64,000 nt of DNA from Ulota crispa (lineage: Eukaryota; Streptophyta; Bryopsida; Orthotrichales; Orthotrichaceae). Below are positions 1 to 11,260 of the stretch, piece after piece; the stretch's first letter is position 1, and the number at the start of each line of letters is the position of its first letter. A model generated the notes under the pieces. It had not been told where the DNA came from, did not search any database, and worked only from the letters and a program-made list of their open reading frames with translations. The DNA lies in NCBI GenBank assembly GCA_963920765.1, contig OY987243.1, positions 4,898,001-4,962,000 on the forward strand, given 5' to 3'. Position numbers and translations under genes: made by a program.

Positions 1-667
1 AAACACAATTTACTTGGAGAAGCATTGCAAACATGTATTAGGAATTCATACTACACTAGGTATTTTTGCAAACCAAGTTTCTAAGGCATATTTTTTAAAA
101 CTAAAAACCCAAATAGTGAATTTTTTTTATTTTGGCTTTGTTGAAAATTACCAAATAGAAAAAAAAAGAAACAAATCCCTAATAGTGATTGGAATTCAAA
201 AGTTAATGTATTTATCTAACAGACTAATGCTTTGGGCATACTCAAACAAAGGATTATGGGATGTTCTCTATGAGTTCTAAGCATGTTTCCAATTTTCTCC
301 CATCATTGGGATGTCCAACTCATTTTGTTCAATCACATAATGCGCTTTGTGAATAAAATTGGTTTTCATTAGATTAAGGCACAACATAATTTTTCTAGAA
401 GACATAAGATTCTCTCCATTCAAAATTTGATTTTGGAAAATCCTAGAAACACAAGAGGGGACACAAAAAGGTTCACCTAGTCCCCTTTCTCTTGGAAGAA
501 ATGCCCTCATTGTGTATCTTTATGAGAAGTTAAGGACAATTGACATGTCTAACTTACCTCTAATGTGCAAATTTTCCAAATTTTCCCATGACTTTTGAAT
601 CATAAATTTGATTTTCATAAAAATGACATCTCCATGTAACTCTTACAAAATCTTTAAAAATAATGAA
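1..667. other. AT-rich intergenic DNA, no gene seen
   Basis: This stretch is AT-rich with homopolymer runs. Short open frames exist on both strands, but none has a recognisable domain, GC-richer coding composition or splice context. I see no gene here. Confidence 0.6.
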
Positions 668-3160
668 ATTGAAACAATTTGGTCAAAAAACTCAACAGTA
701 CAAGCCTATCCAAAATCTCAACAGTATGAGTCTACCCAAAACCTCAATAGTACAAGCCTACCAAAATCTCGAGAGTATGACCCTACCTAGAATGTTGAGA
801 GTATGGACCTACCCAAATTCTAGACACAACGACCCTATCCAACATTTGGACACTACGACCCTACCCAAAATCTGGACACTATGACCCTATCCAAAATCTG
901 GATACTATGATCCTACCCAAAATCTGGACACTACGACCCTACCCAAAAGCTCGACAATACAACCCTATCCAAAAGCTCGACAATACAACCCTACCCAAAA
1001 TTTGGACAATACAACCCTACCCAAAATTTGGACAATACAACCCTACCCAAAATTTGGACAATACAACCCTACCCAAAATTTGGACAATACAACCCTACCC
1101 AAAATTTGGACAATACAGCCCTACCCAAAACTTGGACAATACAGCCCTACCCAAAATTTGGACAATACAGCCCTACCCAAAATTTGGACAATACAACCCT
1201 ACCCAAAATTTGGACAATACAGCCCTACCCAAAATTTGGACAATACAACCCTACCCAAAATTTGGACAATATAGCCCTACCCAAATTTTGGACAATACAA
1301 CCCTATCCAAAATTTGGACAATACAGCCCTACCCAAAATTTGGACAATACAACCCTACCCAAAATTTGGACAATACAACCCTACCCAAAATTTGGACGGA
1401 CAGTGCAACCCTACCCAAAATTTGGACAATACAACCCTACCCAAAATTTGGACGGACAGTGCAACCCTACCCAAAATTTCAACATTATGACCCTACCCAA
1501 AATCTGGATAAGACGACCCTACCCAAAATCTGGACAATACGACCCTACCCAAAATCTGGATAATACGACCCTACCCAAAATCTGGATAATACGACCCTAC
1601 CCAAAATCTGGACACTACGACCCTGCCCAAAAGCTCGACAATACAACCCTACCCAAAAGCTCGACAATACAACCCTACCCAAAATTTGGACAATACAACC
1701 CTACCCAAAATTTGGACAATACAGCCCTACCCAAAACTTGGACAATACAGCCCTACCCAAAACTTGGACAATACAGCCCTACCCAAAATTTGGACAATAC
1801 AGCCCTACCCAAAATTTGGACAATACAGCCCTACCCAAAATTTGGACAATACAACCCTACCCAAAATTTGGACAATATAGCCCTACCCAAAATTTGGACA
1901 ATACAACCCTACCCAAAATTTGGACAATACAACCCTACCCAAAATTTGGACAATACAACCCTACTCAAAATTTGGACAATACAACCCTACCCAAAATTTG
2001 GACAATACAACCCTACCCAAAATTTGGACGGACATTGCAACCCTACCCAAAATTTCAACAGTATGACCCTACCCAAAATCTGGATAATACGACCCTACCC
2101 AAAATCTGGATAATACGACCCTATCCAAAATCTGGATAATACGACCCTACCCAAAATCTGGATAATATGACCCTACCCAAAATCTGGATAATACGACCCT
2201 ACCCAAAATCTCGATAATACGACCCTACCCAAAATCTGGATAATATGACCCTACCCAAAATCTTGATAATACGACCCTACCCAAAATCTGGACAGTACAA
2301 CCCTATCTAAAATCTAGACAGTTTGAACCTACCCAAAATCTCAAGAATATGACCCTATTCAAAATCTTGACAGTACAACTCTACCTAGAATTTCAACAGT
2401 ACAACCCTACCCAAAATTTGGATAGTACGATCCTATCCAAAATCTTGACAATACAAGCCTACTCAAAACCTCGGTAGTACAAGACTACAAGCCTACCCAA
2501 AATCTCGGCAGTACAAGACTATGAGCCTACCCAAAATCTCAACAATATGAGCCTATCCAAAATCTCAACAATGTGAGCCTACCCAAAATCTCAACAATAT
2601 GAGCCTACCCAAAATCTTGACAGTACGACCCTACCCAAAATCTTGACAGTACGACCCTACCCAAAATCTTGACAATACAACCCTACCCAAAATCTCAAAA
2701 ATACAAGCCTACCCAAAATCTCAAGAGTATGACCCTACCCAAAATCTCAAGAGTATGACCCTACCCAAAATCTCAACAGTACAAGCTTACCCACAATCTT
2801 GACAGTACGGGCCTACCCCAAATCTCGGTAGTACAACCCTACCCAAAACCTGGACAATACGACCCTACCCAAAATCTCCACGGTACAACCCTACCCAAAA
2901 TCTCCACGGTACAACCCTACCCAAAATCTCCACGGTACAACCCTACCCAAAATCTCCACGGTACAACCCTACCCAAAATCTCCACGGTACAACCCTACCC
3001 AAAATCTCCACGGTACAACCCTACCCAAAATCTCCACGGTACAACCCTACCCAAAATCTCCACGGTACAACCCTACCCAAAATCTCCACGGTACAACCCT
3101 ACCCAAAATCTCAACAATACGAGCCTACCCAAAATTGCAACAATATGAGCCTACCCAAAA
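668..3160. repeat. 26-bp minisatellite, roughly 95 units
   Basis: A tandem array with a 26-bp period built around ACCCTACCCAAAAT. Units vary in the remaining bases (TTTGGACAATAC, CTGGATAATACG, CTCAACAGTACA, CTCCACGGTACA). Three zones are visible: a diverged left edge to about 930, a middle zone of TTTGGACAAT and CTGGATAATA units, and a homogeneous run of CTCCACGGTACA units at about 2870-3105. Two long blocks beginning near 949 and 1629 share the same order of variant units (AGCTCGACAATAC units first, GGACGGACA units near the end), so there is a higher-order duplication. Several long open frames on + translate the same 26-residue periodic peptide. They are by-products of a 26-bp period without stops and not a supported gene. 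Confidence 0.95.
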
Positions 3161-3317
3161 AAATTTTTGATCCTTGAAGTAATTTTGAGCCTTTTAGAAG
3201 TTAAAACAACCAACTCATAAGTCACACACTACATGTATATAGCAGCCAGTTAATTTTTTCACAAAATCTTGGCCCACCGTTTTTGTGAGACTAGCAAGCC
3301 GCTGCCATTACACACTA

Positions 3318-3527
3318 AGGTAGTGTGCTCTAATTGCGTTTGGCTCTAGGAACAAGAGGCATTTTAGATGAAATATCTATGATTGTCATTGATGAGTTAC
3401 GTAGGCTTAGCAATATGCTAAGCTTACGTAACTCATCAATGGCAGTCATAGATATTTCATCTAAAATGTCTCTTATTCCTAAAGCTAAACGCAATTAGAG
3501 CATGAACGCGATTGGAGCACATTACCT
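3318..3527. mobile_element. Long hairpin (foldback) MITE
   Basis: Two arms of about 80 bp form a nearly perfect inverted repeat around a loop of a few bases near 3411-3417. The left arm reads TTTTAGATGAAATATCTATG then TTGATGAGTTACGTA; the right arm gives the reverse complement with few mismatches. The outer ends, AGGTAGTGTGCTC and its counterpart GAGCACATTACCT, are also inverted. A diverged single copy of the right-arm sequence (ACTCATCAACCACAGCACTAGATATTTCAC) lies near 10436-10465, so this is a dispersed family. The long duplex could feed small-RNA production, but that is inference. Confidence 0.75.
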
Positions 3528-3865
3528 CAATATTGATCCTAACTGCATGAGACTCAAAACAAAAATATTGACATTGATAAAAACGTCGATACCAACAAAA
3601 CAAAATAAAAATAAAATAAAGTGATCCCTATTTTTTGACAATAAAATGTAGTAGAATAGTACAAAAAATGTTGAATAATAGAAGGACTATAACTATGTGG
3701 ATTTGTGGCTACTTTTGTTAATGAAAGCGTCCACTTACGATATTGTGGAGGTGAGAAATTTGCCAGGGAACATTTTGTGCAAAGGTAGAATTTAACCTCT
3801 TGTTTGGGCAAGTTTTTAGTGCTGTCAAAATATTCTTTTCTTAGTGCTGTAGACAACCCATTTTA

Positions 3866-5065
3866 AGGGCTATTCACACTACATTCCACGTCCCATCTTT
3901 GCAAGTCTTACCTTAATGGGAGATCCCAATTTTGTTGGGTTATTAATGACAAAACAGAGTACTAACCCCTAAGCACCCAATTGACCATTTTTTGGTTGCT
4001 GTCCATTTATTTTAGGGTGTCTAAGACAAAGAAACTTTTTTCTATATATATATATATATATATACATATTCTTTCTGTAATAGGAAATCAAGTCTACTTT
4101 CCAACTAAACTTGAATCATGGCAATCCAAGTTAAACTCCTCCAAGGATAATTTTTCATAGACAAACACTTCAATACTTGCTAGTGTTGTAGAATTTACTA
4201 TTTTGGGAAACTAATGATGTTCCCTCCTTTCAAAAGATAGCATTTTTGAAGTTTAGGATAGAATGTCTATTTTTAACCTATCATACCAAATTTAGAAATC
4301 TATGAGTAAAATTTGTAATTTTGGTAAATATTAAATGGTAGATGCTTCTAAATTCATTAAATAAGAGTACAAAACTTTCTTTGAATATTTGACCATATGA
4401 ATATTTGCTACACATCATGATTCTTATTTTTTCTTTTGAAACAAACTTCATTAAAGTTACACAAGTATTTCTTTTGAATGCATTTATGTTTTGCCCTTAC
4501 CCCCTCGGGCGTTGAGGGGCTAAAGGAAGTTTTTGATATTTTTTACAAAAACATTGATAGGACTTGGGCTTAAGTTGGGTTTAGCAAAATGGTTGATCCA
4601 AACCTTAAATGAAATCCTAGACCCAATATTTGTTAAGCTAAAAAAAAGCACTATTTTGAAAAAAAGCGCAATTTTGGAACTTTTGGATTTTATGTTTTTA
4701 AAAGATTTCTAGTGGTTTATAGTGAATTTTATGATAAATTTTTCAAGACCTTACATTAATGATGAAATATCTTCAAGGGATTATAAAAAACTCACTTAAA
4801 TCACCAAATATTCTCACAAATGTAAAATTCAATATTCCCAAAATCCATTTTGGGAAAGACTTTTTCCCAAATCTACAACTACTGTGTTCCAACCTTTGGT
4901 GCCAAAACTTCTAGAAAGTGTTGCTATGTAAGCAAAATACAATGAATTGCGACATGAAACTTTGGACGTGAAGTGAATTGCCAAGGAGCGACTTTTGACA
5001 TTGCACTAATCAAATTCTCAAATTTCATTGGGATGCAAGACATGGGACATAGTGTAAACCGCACC
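3866..5065. mobile_element. Non-autonomous DNA transposon with TTA target duplication
   Basis: The ends AGGGCTATTCACAC and, inverted, GGTGCGGTTTACAC are flanked on both sides by TTA (3863-3865 and 5066-5068). A 3-bp TTA/TAA duplication and G-rich terminal repeats fit the PIF/Harbinger (Tourist) group. The interior of about 1.2 kb holds no recognisable transposase. Related copies are at 5993-6352 and 27819-28189, sharing the subterminal motif CCCATCTTTGCAAGTCT with the third. Confidence 0.6.
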
Positions 5066-5992
5066 TTAAGTTACGCTTAAGGTAGTCAATTCTAAAACCA
5101 TTCAATCATTTTGAACTGTCCATGTAGACAACAAAGAAATGGTCATGAGGTGGTTCTTAAATCGTCCACTTACAGTTATTGAATGCATGAAAGAAAAGTT
5201 GTTTTTAATTGCAAGAGCCAATTGTTTTCCTTGTTTTCCCAAATCTCTTCACAACTTACTAGTGAATGGTTCTTGGAAGGTCTAGGGTCATTATTAGAGA
5301 CCTATGTTACATGCACTTTGAAAATTCATAAGTAATTCAAAAATACTTCAAAAAATATGAAACAACTTATGTTACATTCCACATCTATTTCTTTTTGCTT
5401 GAAAAGTGAACTAAAAGTCCTCCCATCCATAAAAAAAACCATGAAAAAGGGGAATGAGCCCTTAGATGGTCGGTTTTCAAGCCGACTACCTTATAGACTC
5501 TTAACTTTCACCTCTACAATTCAAAACTTTTTGCAGAGTTTTAACAACACACAAAAATTCTTCGTCATTTGCTCCATGGCACCGAGCTTATCCGTACAAT
5601 TTCAGGTGTCACCTTTGAATCCTGCCAGGCAACAAGACACAAAAGGAGCAGTGCATAGGAGTACCTGTTCCTCACAATCCAAACGAGTTGTTACATCTGC
5701 ATACACGTTATCGAATTTTGTGTATTCTAATTTCTAACCAATCACCTTTGAACACCAGTCACCATTGTACAACAGTTTTCCCAGGAAGATTTTCAGTCCT
5801 TCCAAAGAAATCTAGCCTTTCAGTTGAGACCACTTGAGACACCAATAGCCCCAAGGCATAACCAATATTTACTGGACTTGCAAAGTCCATGTCGGTTTGG
5901 AATTGTAAAACTACGTCCATGTCGGTTTGGAATTGTAAGACTTAAAAACAGCAAATTTGTTTGTCATATTTGATTTTTTTTTAATATTCTTA

Positions 5993-6352
5993 GAGGCTGT
6001 TCACACCATGTCCCACATCCCAAATCTCATTGAAATTTGAGGATTTGATTGGTGTAGAGGCAAAAGTTGGACTTGGTGCTTCATTCTACATCCCAAGTTC
6101 TACGTCTTGGTTGCTAATATGGTAGAATTTTTTGGAAATTTTTGCGCCAAAGAAAGTGAGACCTCACTCAAAGTTTGGGTCCATCATTTTACTCAACCCA
6201 CTTTCAACCCAAGTCCCACCAATACTTTTGCATAAAGTATTCATGACTTTCTTTAATACTCATTTTTGCTCTATATAACCCAATTAAGTTGGGATTTGGC
6301 ATTGAATTGGGATTTACATAGATGAGATGTAAGATATAGTGCAAATTGCCCC
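5993..6352. mobile_element. Short relative of the 3866-5065 element
   Basis: The ends GAGGCTGTTCACAC and, inverted, GGGGCAATTTGCAC are flanked by TTA at 5990-5992 and 6353-6355. The subterminal sequence (CATGTCCCACATCCC) resembles that of the 1.2-kb element upstream. No coding content is seen. It is a deletion derivative or MITE of the same family. Confidence 0.6.
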
Positions 6353-8119
6353 TTAGATCAACATGGGAGTTTGCTATTAGTATACTCAAAGTATTTTCAA
6401 CTTTCTCCCTTGGGATTACATTCTTGCCGGTTGTCACTTGTGAGTTGTGAGTGACAAAAGCACTTCATTGGACCCTTGGTAAAAAGAAATTGGCAATTTA
6501 AATCCACCCTAAGTGGGGTCTATTTTACGTAAATTGTTGAATTAAAATCATCCTATAATGTCTATTTTTACTCCATTTTTTAAATTTGCTTTATTATATA
6601 TGTATGCATTTTATATTTTTTAAATTCACAAATAAAATCCACCTATAGTGTATCTCACATGATCTCTAAATTTGATTCCCCCAGACCTTGTCTTAAAACA
6701 TGCTTTATGAGTGCACATACTCTACAATTGCACATCTTTTGTTAGTTTTCAAGTCCCCAAAAGTTGTCATATTGTTTAATGTTTATGTATGTAATTGGTT
6801 AATTGCTTCATTTCTATTTGTCAACCTAAAAACACATTTAAGTGTTACGTTATTTTCTTTAAGCAGACAATCAACAAGAAAACCCCAACTCATTTTTGTC
6901 TACATTAGAGGGAGTGTCAAACAATGGTCTTACAAGATTATTTTTTTGATAGTAATAAGAGGATTGCCCTCAATCCCTTCACTAACCTAACTAGTGATTT
7001 TTCTAATTGTACAATCCTTTTGTATCCTTGGAATGAATTTGTTGATTGTTGAGTACACATGATGGTTAGTGACTCAACTTCTATATTTCAAATTAACATG
7101 TGAACATCGCTTGAACAAATTTCCTTCACATTCTTGGTTGCCTAATACTCTTGAATATAATCAAAAATTGCAAAGTGGTGTCATGCTACATAATGCCTCT
7201 CACGCTTGTTAGATAAAATGACATATGGAAGAATTTTTCAAGCAATGTTTATGCAAGCCAAGAGCCTCAATCTCACATTTGTATCACATTTGCGCCACTA
7301 GTTACTTGACTTCCGCCCTAATTCCCACTAGCCACTTAAACATGAAAATGCCCTTGCATGAGGCCCATACCCTACACAAGAACATGAAAGATGTATAAGA
7401 TTGTCTCTAATGACACACTCTATACTTATCAACTTTATACGTCATTACAATGTGTCATACCATGTTTACGTTTGATTAACCGATCACTCACTGACTTCTT
7501 TGTTGTCAAATCACATATAAGAGTACCCAGGTACACTCAGCCCTTTTCTAATGACACACTTTGCAATTGCACACTCTTGTTAGCTTGTCCTTAGAAATGT
7601 CCTTAAAAATTGTCAAATCATTGTGCGTCCATCTAATTGGTCAACCACTCGATGTCTATAAGATAGCTGACAGCAATGAGAAGCCCCAGTTTTGTGGCTC
7701 CAGCGCGTGCCATTAGAGAGGGTTGATTGTCTAGACTCTAGAGCACATTTCCTGGTGAACAGTTCAGGGTTACGTGACTTTAGTGAGAGACCACCCTGAC
7801 AAGCAGCACTCCAGCAAATTCACCAACCTCTGCCATGAACCAAGGCTCTCCCTATCCTATTTCCTGCTACCAACAAGTTGCCCCCCTTTGCATCTGCATT
7901 TCCACAATCTCTTGAATTTAAGCAAAACTTAGGGCTCTCAAGTCTCAACAGAGCCACATCCTCAACGTCTCGACAACAACAAGCGTCGCTTCAGAAGAAA
8001 ATCTCATACCATTCAGAGCTGATCACCAGTCCCGGTGCCTTGCTTGTGTTTTAATCGACAGTTCGATATCTCTGTTGTTTGTAGACCTCCATATCTAGCG
8101 ATTCTCAGTTCTGGACGAG

Positions 8120-9319
8120 ATGGTGGTTCAGAAACACACCTTCGCCATGGTCCAATTGATTGTGGTCATCTCTCTGAGCTTGGCGCAGCTTGGGGTGCAC
8201 GCCGCAGACCCGGATCCATTGCAAGACTTTTGCGTCGCCGACCTGACAGCACCGAACGGCGTGAGAGTCAATGGATACCCGTGCAAAGACCGAGCTCTGG
8301 TCACGTCGGATGACTTCCTCTTTACCGGCTTCCGCAACAAAGGTAAGGTACCTGCAGCAGCAATCGATCGACGGCACCGTCATCATGTTGCTCCTTTTCT
8401 CAGAAAACCGTCCGGGCTGCAGGAGCTCCACTGTTTAGTTCTTTCGATCGGATGAGTCACTAGAACACCATATTTGTTAAGTTGGGTAAAAATGATAGTA
8501 TCACAGCAAGCTCCTTTAACTTTCCCTGTGTCATTTCAGGAAATTTTCACATTTTTCCTGTGAATTGTTAAACATTTCCGTCTATGTTTTCTATGATTTT
8601 TCCCTATCTCACCTGTTAAGACGCTGAGAATTCATATGCAAATCCCTCGACGAGAGTTTGCTGTGATATCATTTTTCCCAAATTAACGAATATGGTGTTT
8701 AAACAGGGTCTTGCTCTGAGTTGCAAGGGTGAGTTTCTTCGAGGAATGCATGGGTTTATGCCCAGAGTACCAGAATTCAGTGTTAAAAACACCAGATTCT
8801 GGTGTCGTGGGCATTTAGGGGTTAATTGACTTGCGGTGATTTGTGTGTTTGGTTGCAGGGAACACGACGGCGTCGGGAACAGGAGCGGTGATCACGTTCG
8901 GACTGGTGATGCAGTACCCGGGGCTGAACACGCAGGGACTGTCGCACGTGCGCCTCGACTTCGACGTGGGGGGCGTGATTCCGCCGCACTCGCATCCGTT
9001 GGCGACGGAGACGATCTTCGTGGTGGAGGGGTCGATCTACACGGGGTTCGTCAGCCACGAGAACGTGCTGTTCAGCAAGACGCTGCAGAAGGGCGACATG
9101 TTCCTCTTCCCGCGAGGCCTGCTGCACTTCCAGTTCAACGTCGGCAAAGGACCCGCCATCTCCTTCAACTCCTTCAATGGTCAGATGCCGGCGCTGCTCA
9201 TGGCCGCCAACCAGCTGCTCGCCACCAACATCAGCCTCACCGTCCTCTCCAAGTCCCTCGGCGTCAGTGACGCCGCCATCCAAGCCTTAACATCCGCCCT
9301 CCCTCGCTACTGGGGATAA
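8120..9319 (+). CDS. Germin-like protein (cupin, secreted), two exons
   Basis: Exons 8120-8342 and 8859-9319 join at AAAG|GTAAGG and TTGCAG|GG to give 227 residues, the usual germin-like length. Residues 10-29 are a hydrophobic signal peptide, so the product is expected in the apoplast or cell wall. Cys38 and Cys55 are the N-terminal pair that forms the conserved disulfide. Germin box 1 is G-x5-H118-S-H120-x4-E125 and box 2 is PRG-x2-H164-x3-N; together these supply the three His and one Glu that bind Mn in the cupin barrel. Family members can be oxalate oxidase or superoxide dismutase, and many have no known activity, so the reaction is not assigned. Exon 2 is much GC-richer than its surroundings. 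An in-frame ATG at codon 10 is a possible alternative start. The intron carries the element at 8464-8700. Confidence 0.93.
8464..8700. mobile_element. MITE in the germin-like gene intron
   Basis: The ends AACACCATATTTGTTAAGTT and, inverted, AACACCATATTCGTTAATTT continue into an inverted stretch containing ATGATA and TATCACAGCAA. The element fills about half of the intron. It belongs to a dispersed family with members at 32343-32582, 37905-38158 and 38354-38612, and a weaker relative at 40494-40735. No coding capacity is seen. Confidence 0.75.
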
Positions 9320-9440
9320 CTTAATCACACTTATCTACCTTCAGATTCTGGCCTCGAAAGAAAGACTTGAGTACCGAATTTTGGCATCCTAGTTCTCGAG
9401 GACTTGAGCCTTCAGTTGTTGCTCCCAGACTGAACATTTC

Positions 9441-9446
9441 AATAAA
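9441..9446 (+). terminator. Polyadenylation signal AATAAA of the germin-like gene
   Basis: A canonical AATAAA lies 122 bp after the stop codon, in an AT-rich 3' flank. This is a normal distance for a plant 3' UTR. The cleavage site itself is not determined. Confidence 0.5.
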
Positions 9447-9499
9447 GTATTAACACAATTCTAGATATTCGGCATTATGTGGTCCTACGTTGTGTGGGT

Positions 9500-11260
9500 T
9501 AATATTGGTAAGGATCCATTCACTGTAGTATTAAAATAGCAAAACTTTTAGGTGCGTGGTGTATGCATTTTCTTACATGATATATTTGTAAAGAATTTGA
9601 TGATGATTTCACCTGTGAAGATCCTTGCAATGTGCTCGGTTCTGAATATGAGACTACTATCATTATTGCAAACTTTGCAAACTTTGCAAACTTTGCAAAA
9701 TTTTTATGCTGCTACTTCTGTGCAGATTTGTTAACCTTCTACTGACAGAATGAGGTAACTACACCTATTTGCAACTCATACATTTTCCCAAATTTTTTGA
9801 ACCTAGGCGAGTCCGGGATTAGATTTTGGATGCATCTTCCAAAATGTTGTAAATAGTTTGGCTTGAGCATTTGGTTGATTTTTTTTTGTCACGATCTAAT
9901 TGAACTTGAGCCTAAGCATCATCTGCCAAAACTCAATTAAAATCACAAGTTGCTTGCATTCTTGGATCATATAATTTGTTTTTATATAGGTCCGTAAGTA
10001 AGGATTAAATGTGGATGCAATTTATTATGTCAAATCAGAGTTTTATAATTAGTTATCTAGTTCATAGCTTGTTCAACAATATCAAAACCTATAAGCAAAG
10101 CTACACTCAGTTGGGCAATACAAATTTTTTTACCGTGTGCTTCCACAAACATTGTTCAATTGTTCAATGATATCTCATTCTTATTCTTACTAAGATTGCA
10201 AAAGAAATTTGTCAAGGACAAAGGATTTCTTTTGCTAATTTATCCACCTTTACCCACCACCCACTCCATACGATAGGAGGCCCTAACACCCTAACATAGC
10301 AACATGGTGTCACAGCTTGAATCTTGTTTCAATTGCCAAAGACTCAACAAATAATGAAGGCATTCACGTAGATGCTTTGAAGTACACATAACTAAGGTAG
10401 GAGGCTCATAAACCGTCCATCTAAGCCTACCTAACTCATCAACCACAGCACTAGATATTTCACCTCAAATGTCAGTCGACCCTCCTACCTTACATACCTC
10501 ACTCAATTACTGATGCCATTCTCCCCTAATTATAAAGAATCAGTAGTGTACAAGAAATGAAACTCCAGAACCGTATCATCAGCTCTGCAAATTGCTTAGT
10601 AAATACACTAAATCACCATATACTTTTCTCAAGTACTACTATTTCTTATTGTATATGCAATTTACTGTGAACTAAAACTCTTCAAAACAACATCGTTACT
10701 AAGTAGTCCACGAAGCTTTAGTGTTTGTGAACTTGTCATAACGATTTGCAACACCAGACAAAGTTACTATGGACCACGACAATTCCAGATTTCGGTGCAG
10801 CCAGAGTAAACAAACCTCATTATCTTCCTCACTGTTCTCTTCAGGAGTTCAATCTTACGCAAAAACACCATACTACACTAAAAGTACCCTAAATCTTATG
10901 CAAAGGAAAAAGTATTTCATATAAATCAAATCAAATAATTGATTCCTGCATTTGGCATTCCTCTCACCAGGGCCAAAATTGAGGTAAAAATTTGTAATTC
11001 GAGACACCAGCTCAGTGAAGCTGCATGACCACGGATACTGAATAGTACAACCTCGTGCTAAAACTTCTAAATAGCTTCCGCAAAGAAAAGACCTAAACCT
11101 TAGCACAGGATTCCGAGCACGATTCGCAAAGACCATCGACGTGCACAGTTCAAATCAATGAACAGAACGTGACTCATGGCCTATTGGAATGGAAGATGGA
11201 GTTAATCTACCTACTCTGCACTATATCTACTGACAAGATTATCATAAAAAAGAACAAAAC
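9500..11260. other. Intergenic region between germin-like and helicase genes
   Basis: Mostly AT-rich with no supported gene. It contains a small 9-bp tandem run (CAAACTTTG units, about 9668-9698) and, at 10393-10497, a pair of inverted GGTAGGAGG/CCTCCTACC motifs around a sequence related to the hairpin arm at 3340-3500. The last few hundred bases probably hold the 3' UTR of the minus-strand helicase. Confidence 0.5.
10393..10497. mobile_element. Small element with GGTAGGAGG inverted ends
   Basis: TAAGGTAGGAGGCTCAT at the left and GACCCTCCTACCTTACAT at the right are inverted. The interior carries CCTAACTCATCAACC and CACTAGATATTTCACC, a diverged copy of one arm of the hairpin at 3318-3527. The same TAAGGTAGGAGGCTC motif recurs at 21436 and, inverted, at 27819. 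The exact borders are uncertain. Confidence 0.45.

Larger units (their letters stand above)
3161..7660. other. AT-rich gene-free stretch with non-autonomous transposons
   Basis: No gene is supported. The stretch holds the hairpin element at 3318-3527, two related TTA-flanked elements (3866-5065 and 5993-6352), a TA dinucleotide run near 4048-4064, and a short direct duplication at about 5886-5941 (two copies of GTCCATGTCGGTTTGGAATT). The remainder is unassigned AT-rich DNA. Confidence 0.6.

Noticed and set aside
907..2139. Long + open frames (up to 361 residues) that look like a Pro/Gln-rich repeat protein
   Set aside because: They are created by the stop-free 26-bp period, occur in all three frames with the same peptide, and lack flanking gene signals.
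668..3160. Interstitial telomere repeats
   Set aside because: The units contain CCCTACCC, but plant-type CCCTAAA tandem copies are absent and the period is 26 bp.
5357..5737. Possible transit-peptide-like exon beginning MAPSLSVQFQVSPLNPAR at about 5576
   Set aside because: The composition is slightly coding-like, but there is no donor-linked second exon or known domain, and it lies among transposons.
8822..9283. Minus frame of 153 residues opposite the germin-like exon 2
   Set aside because: It is a shadow of GC-rich germin coding sequence; the + frame has the complete cupin motifs.
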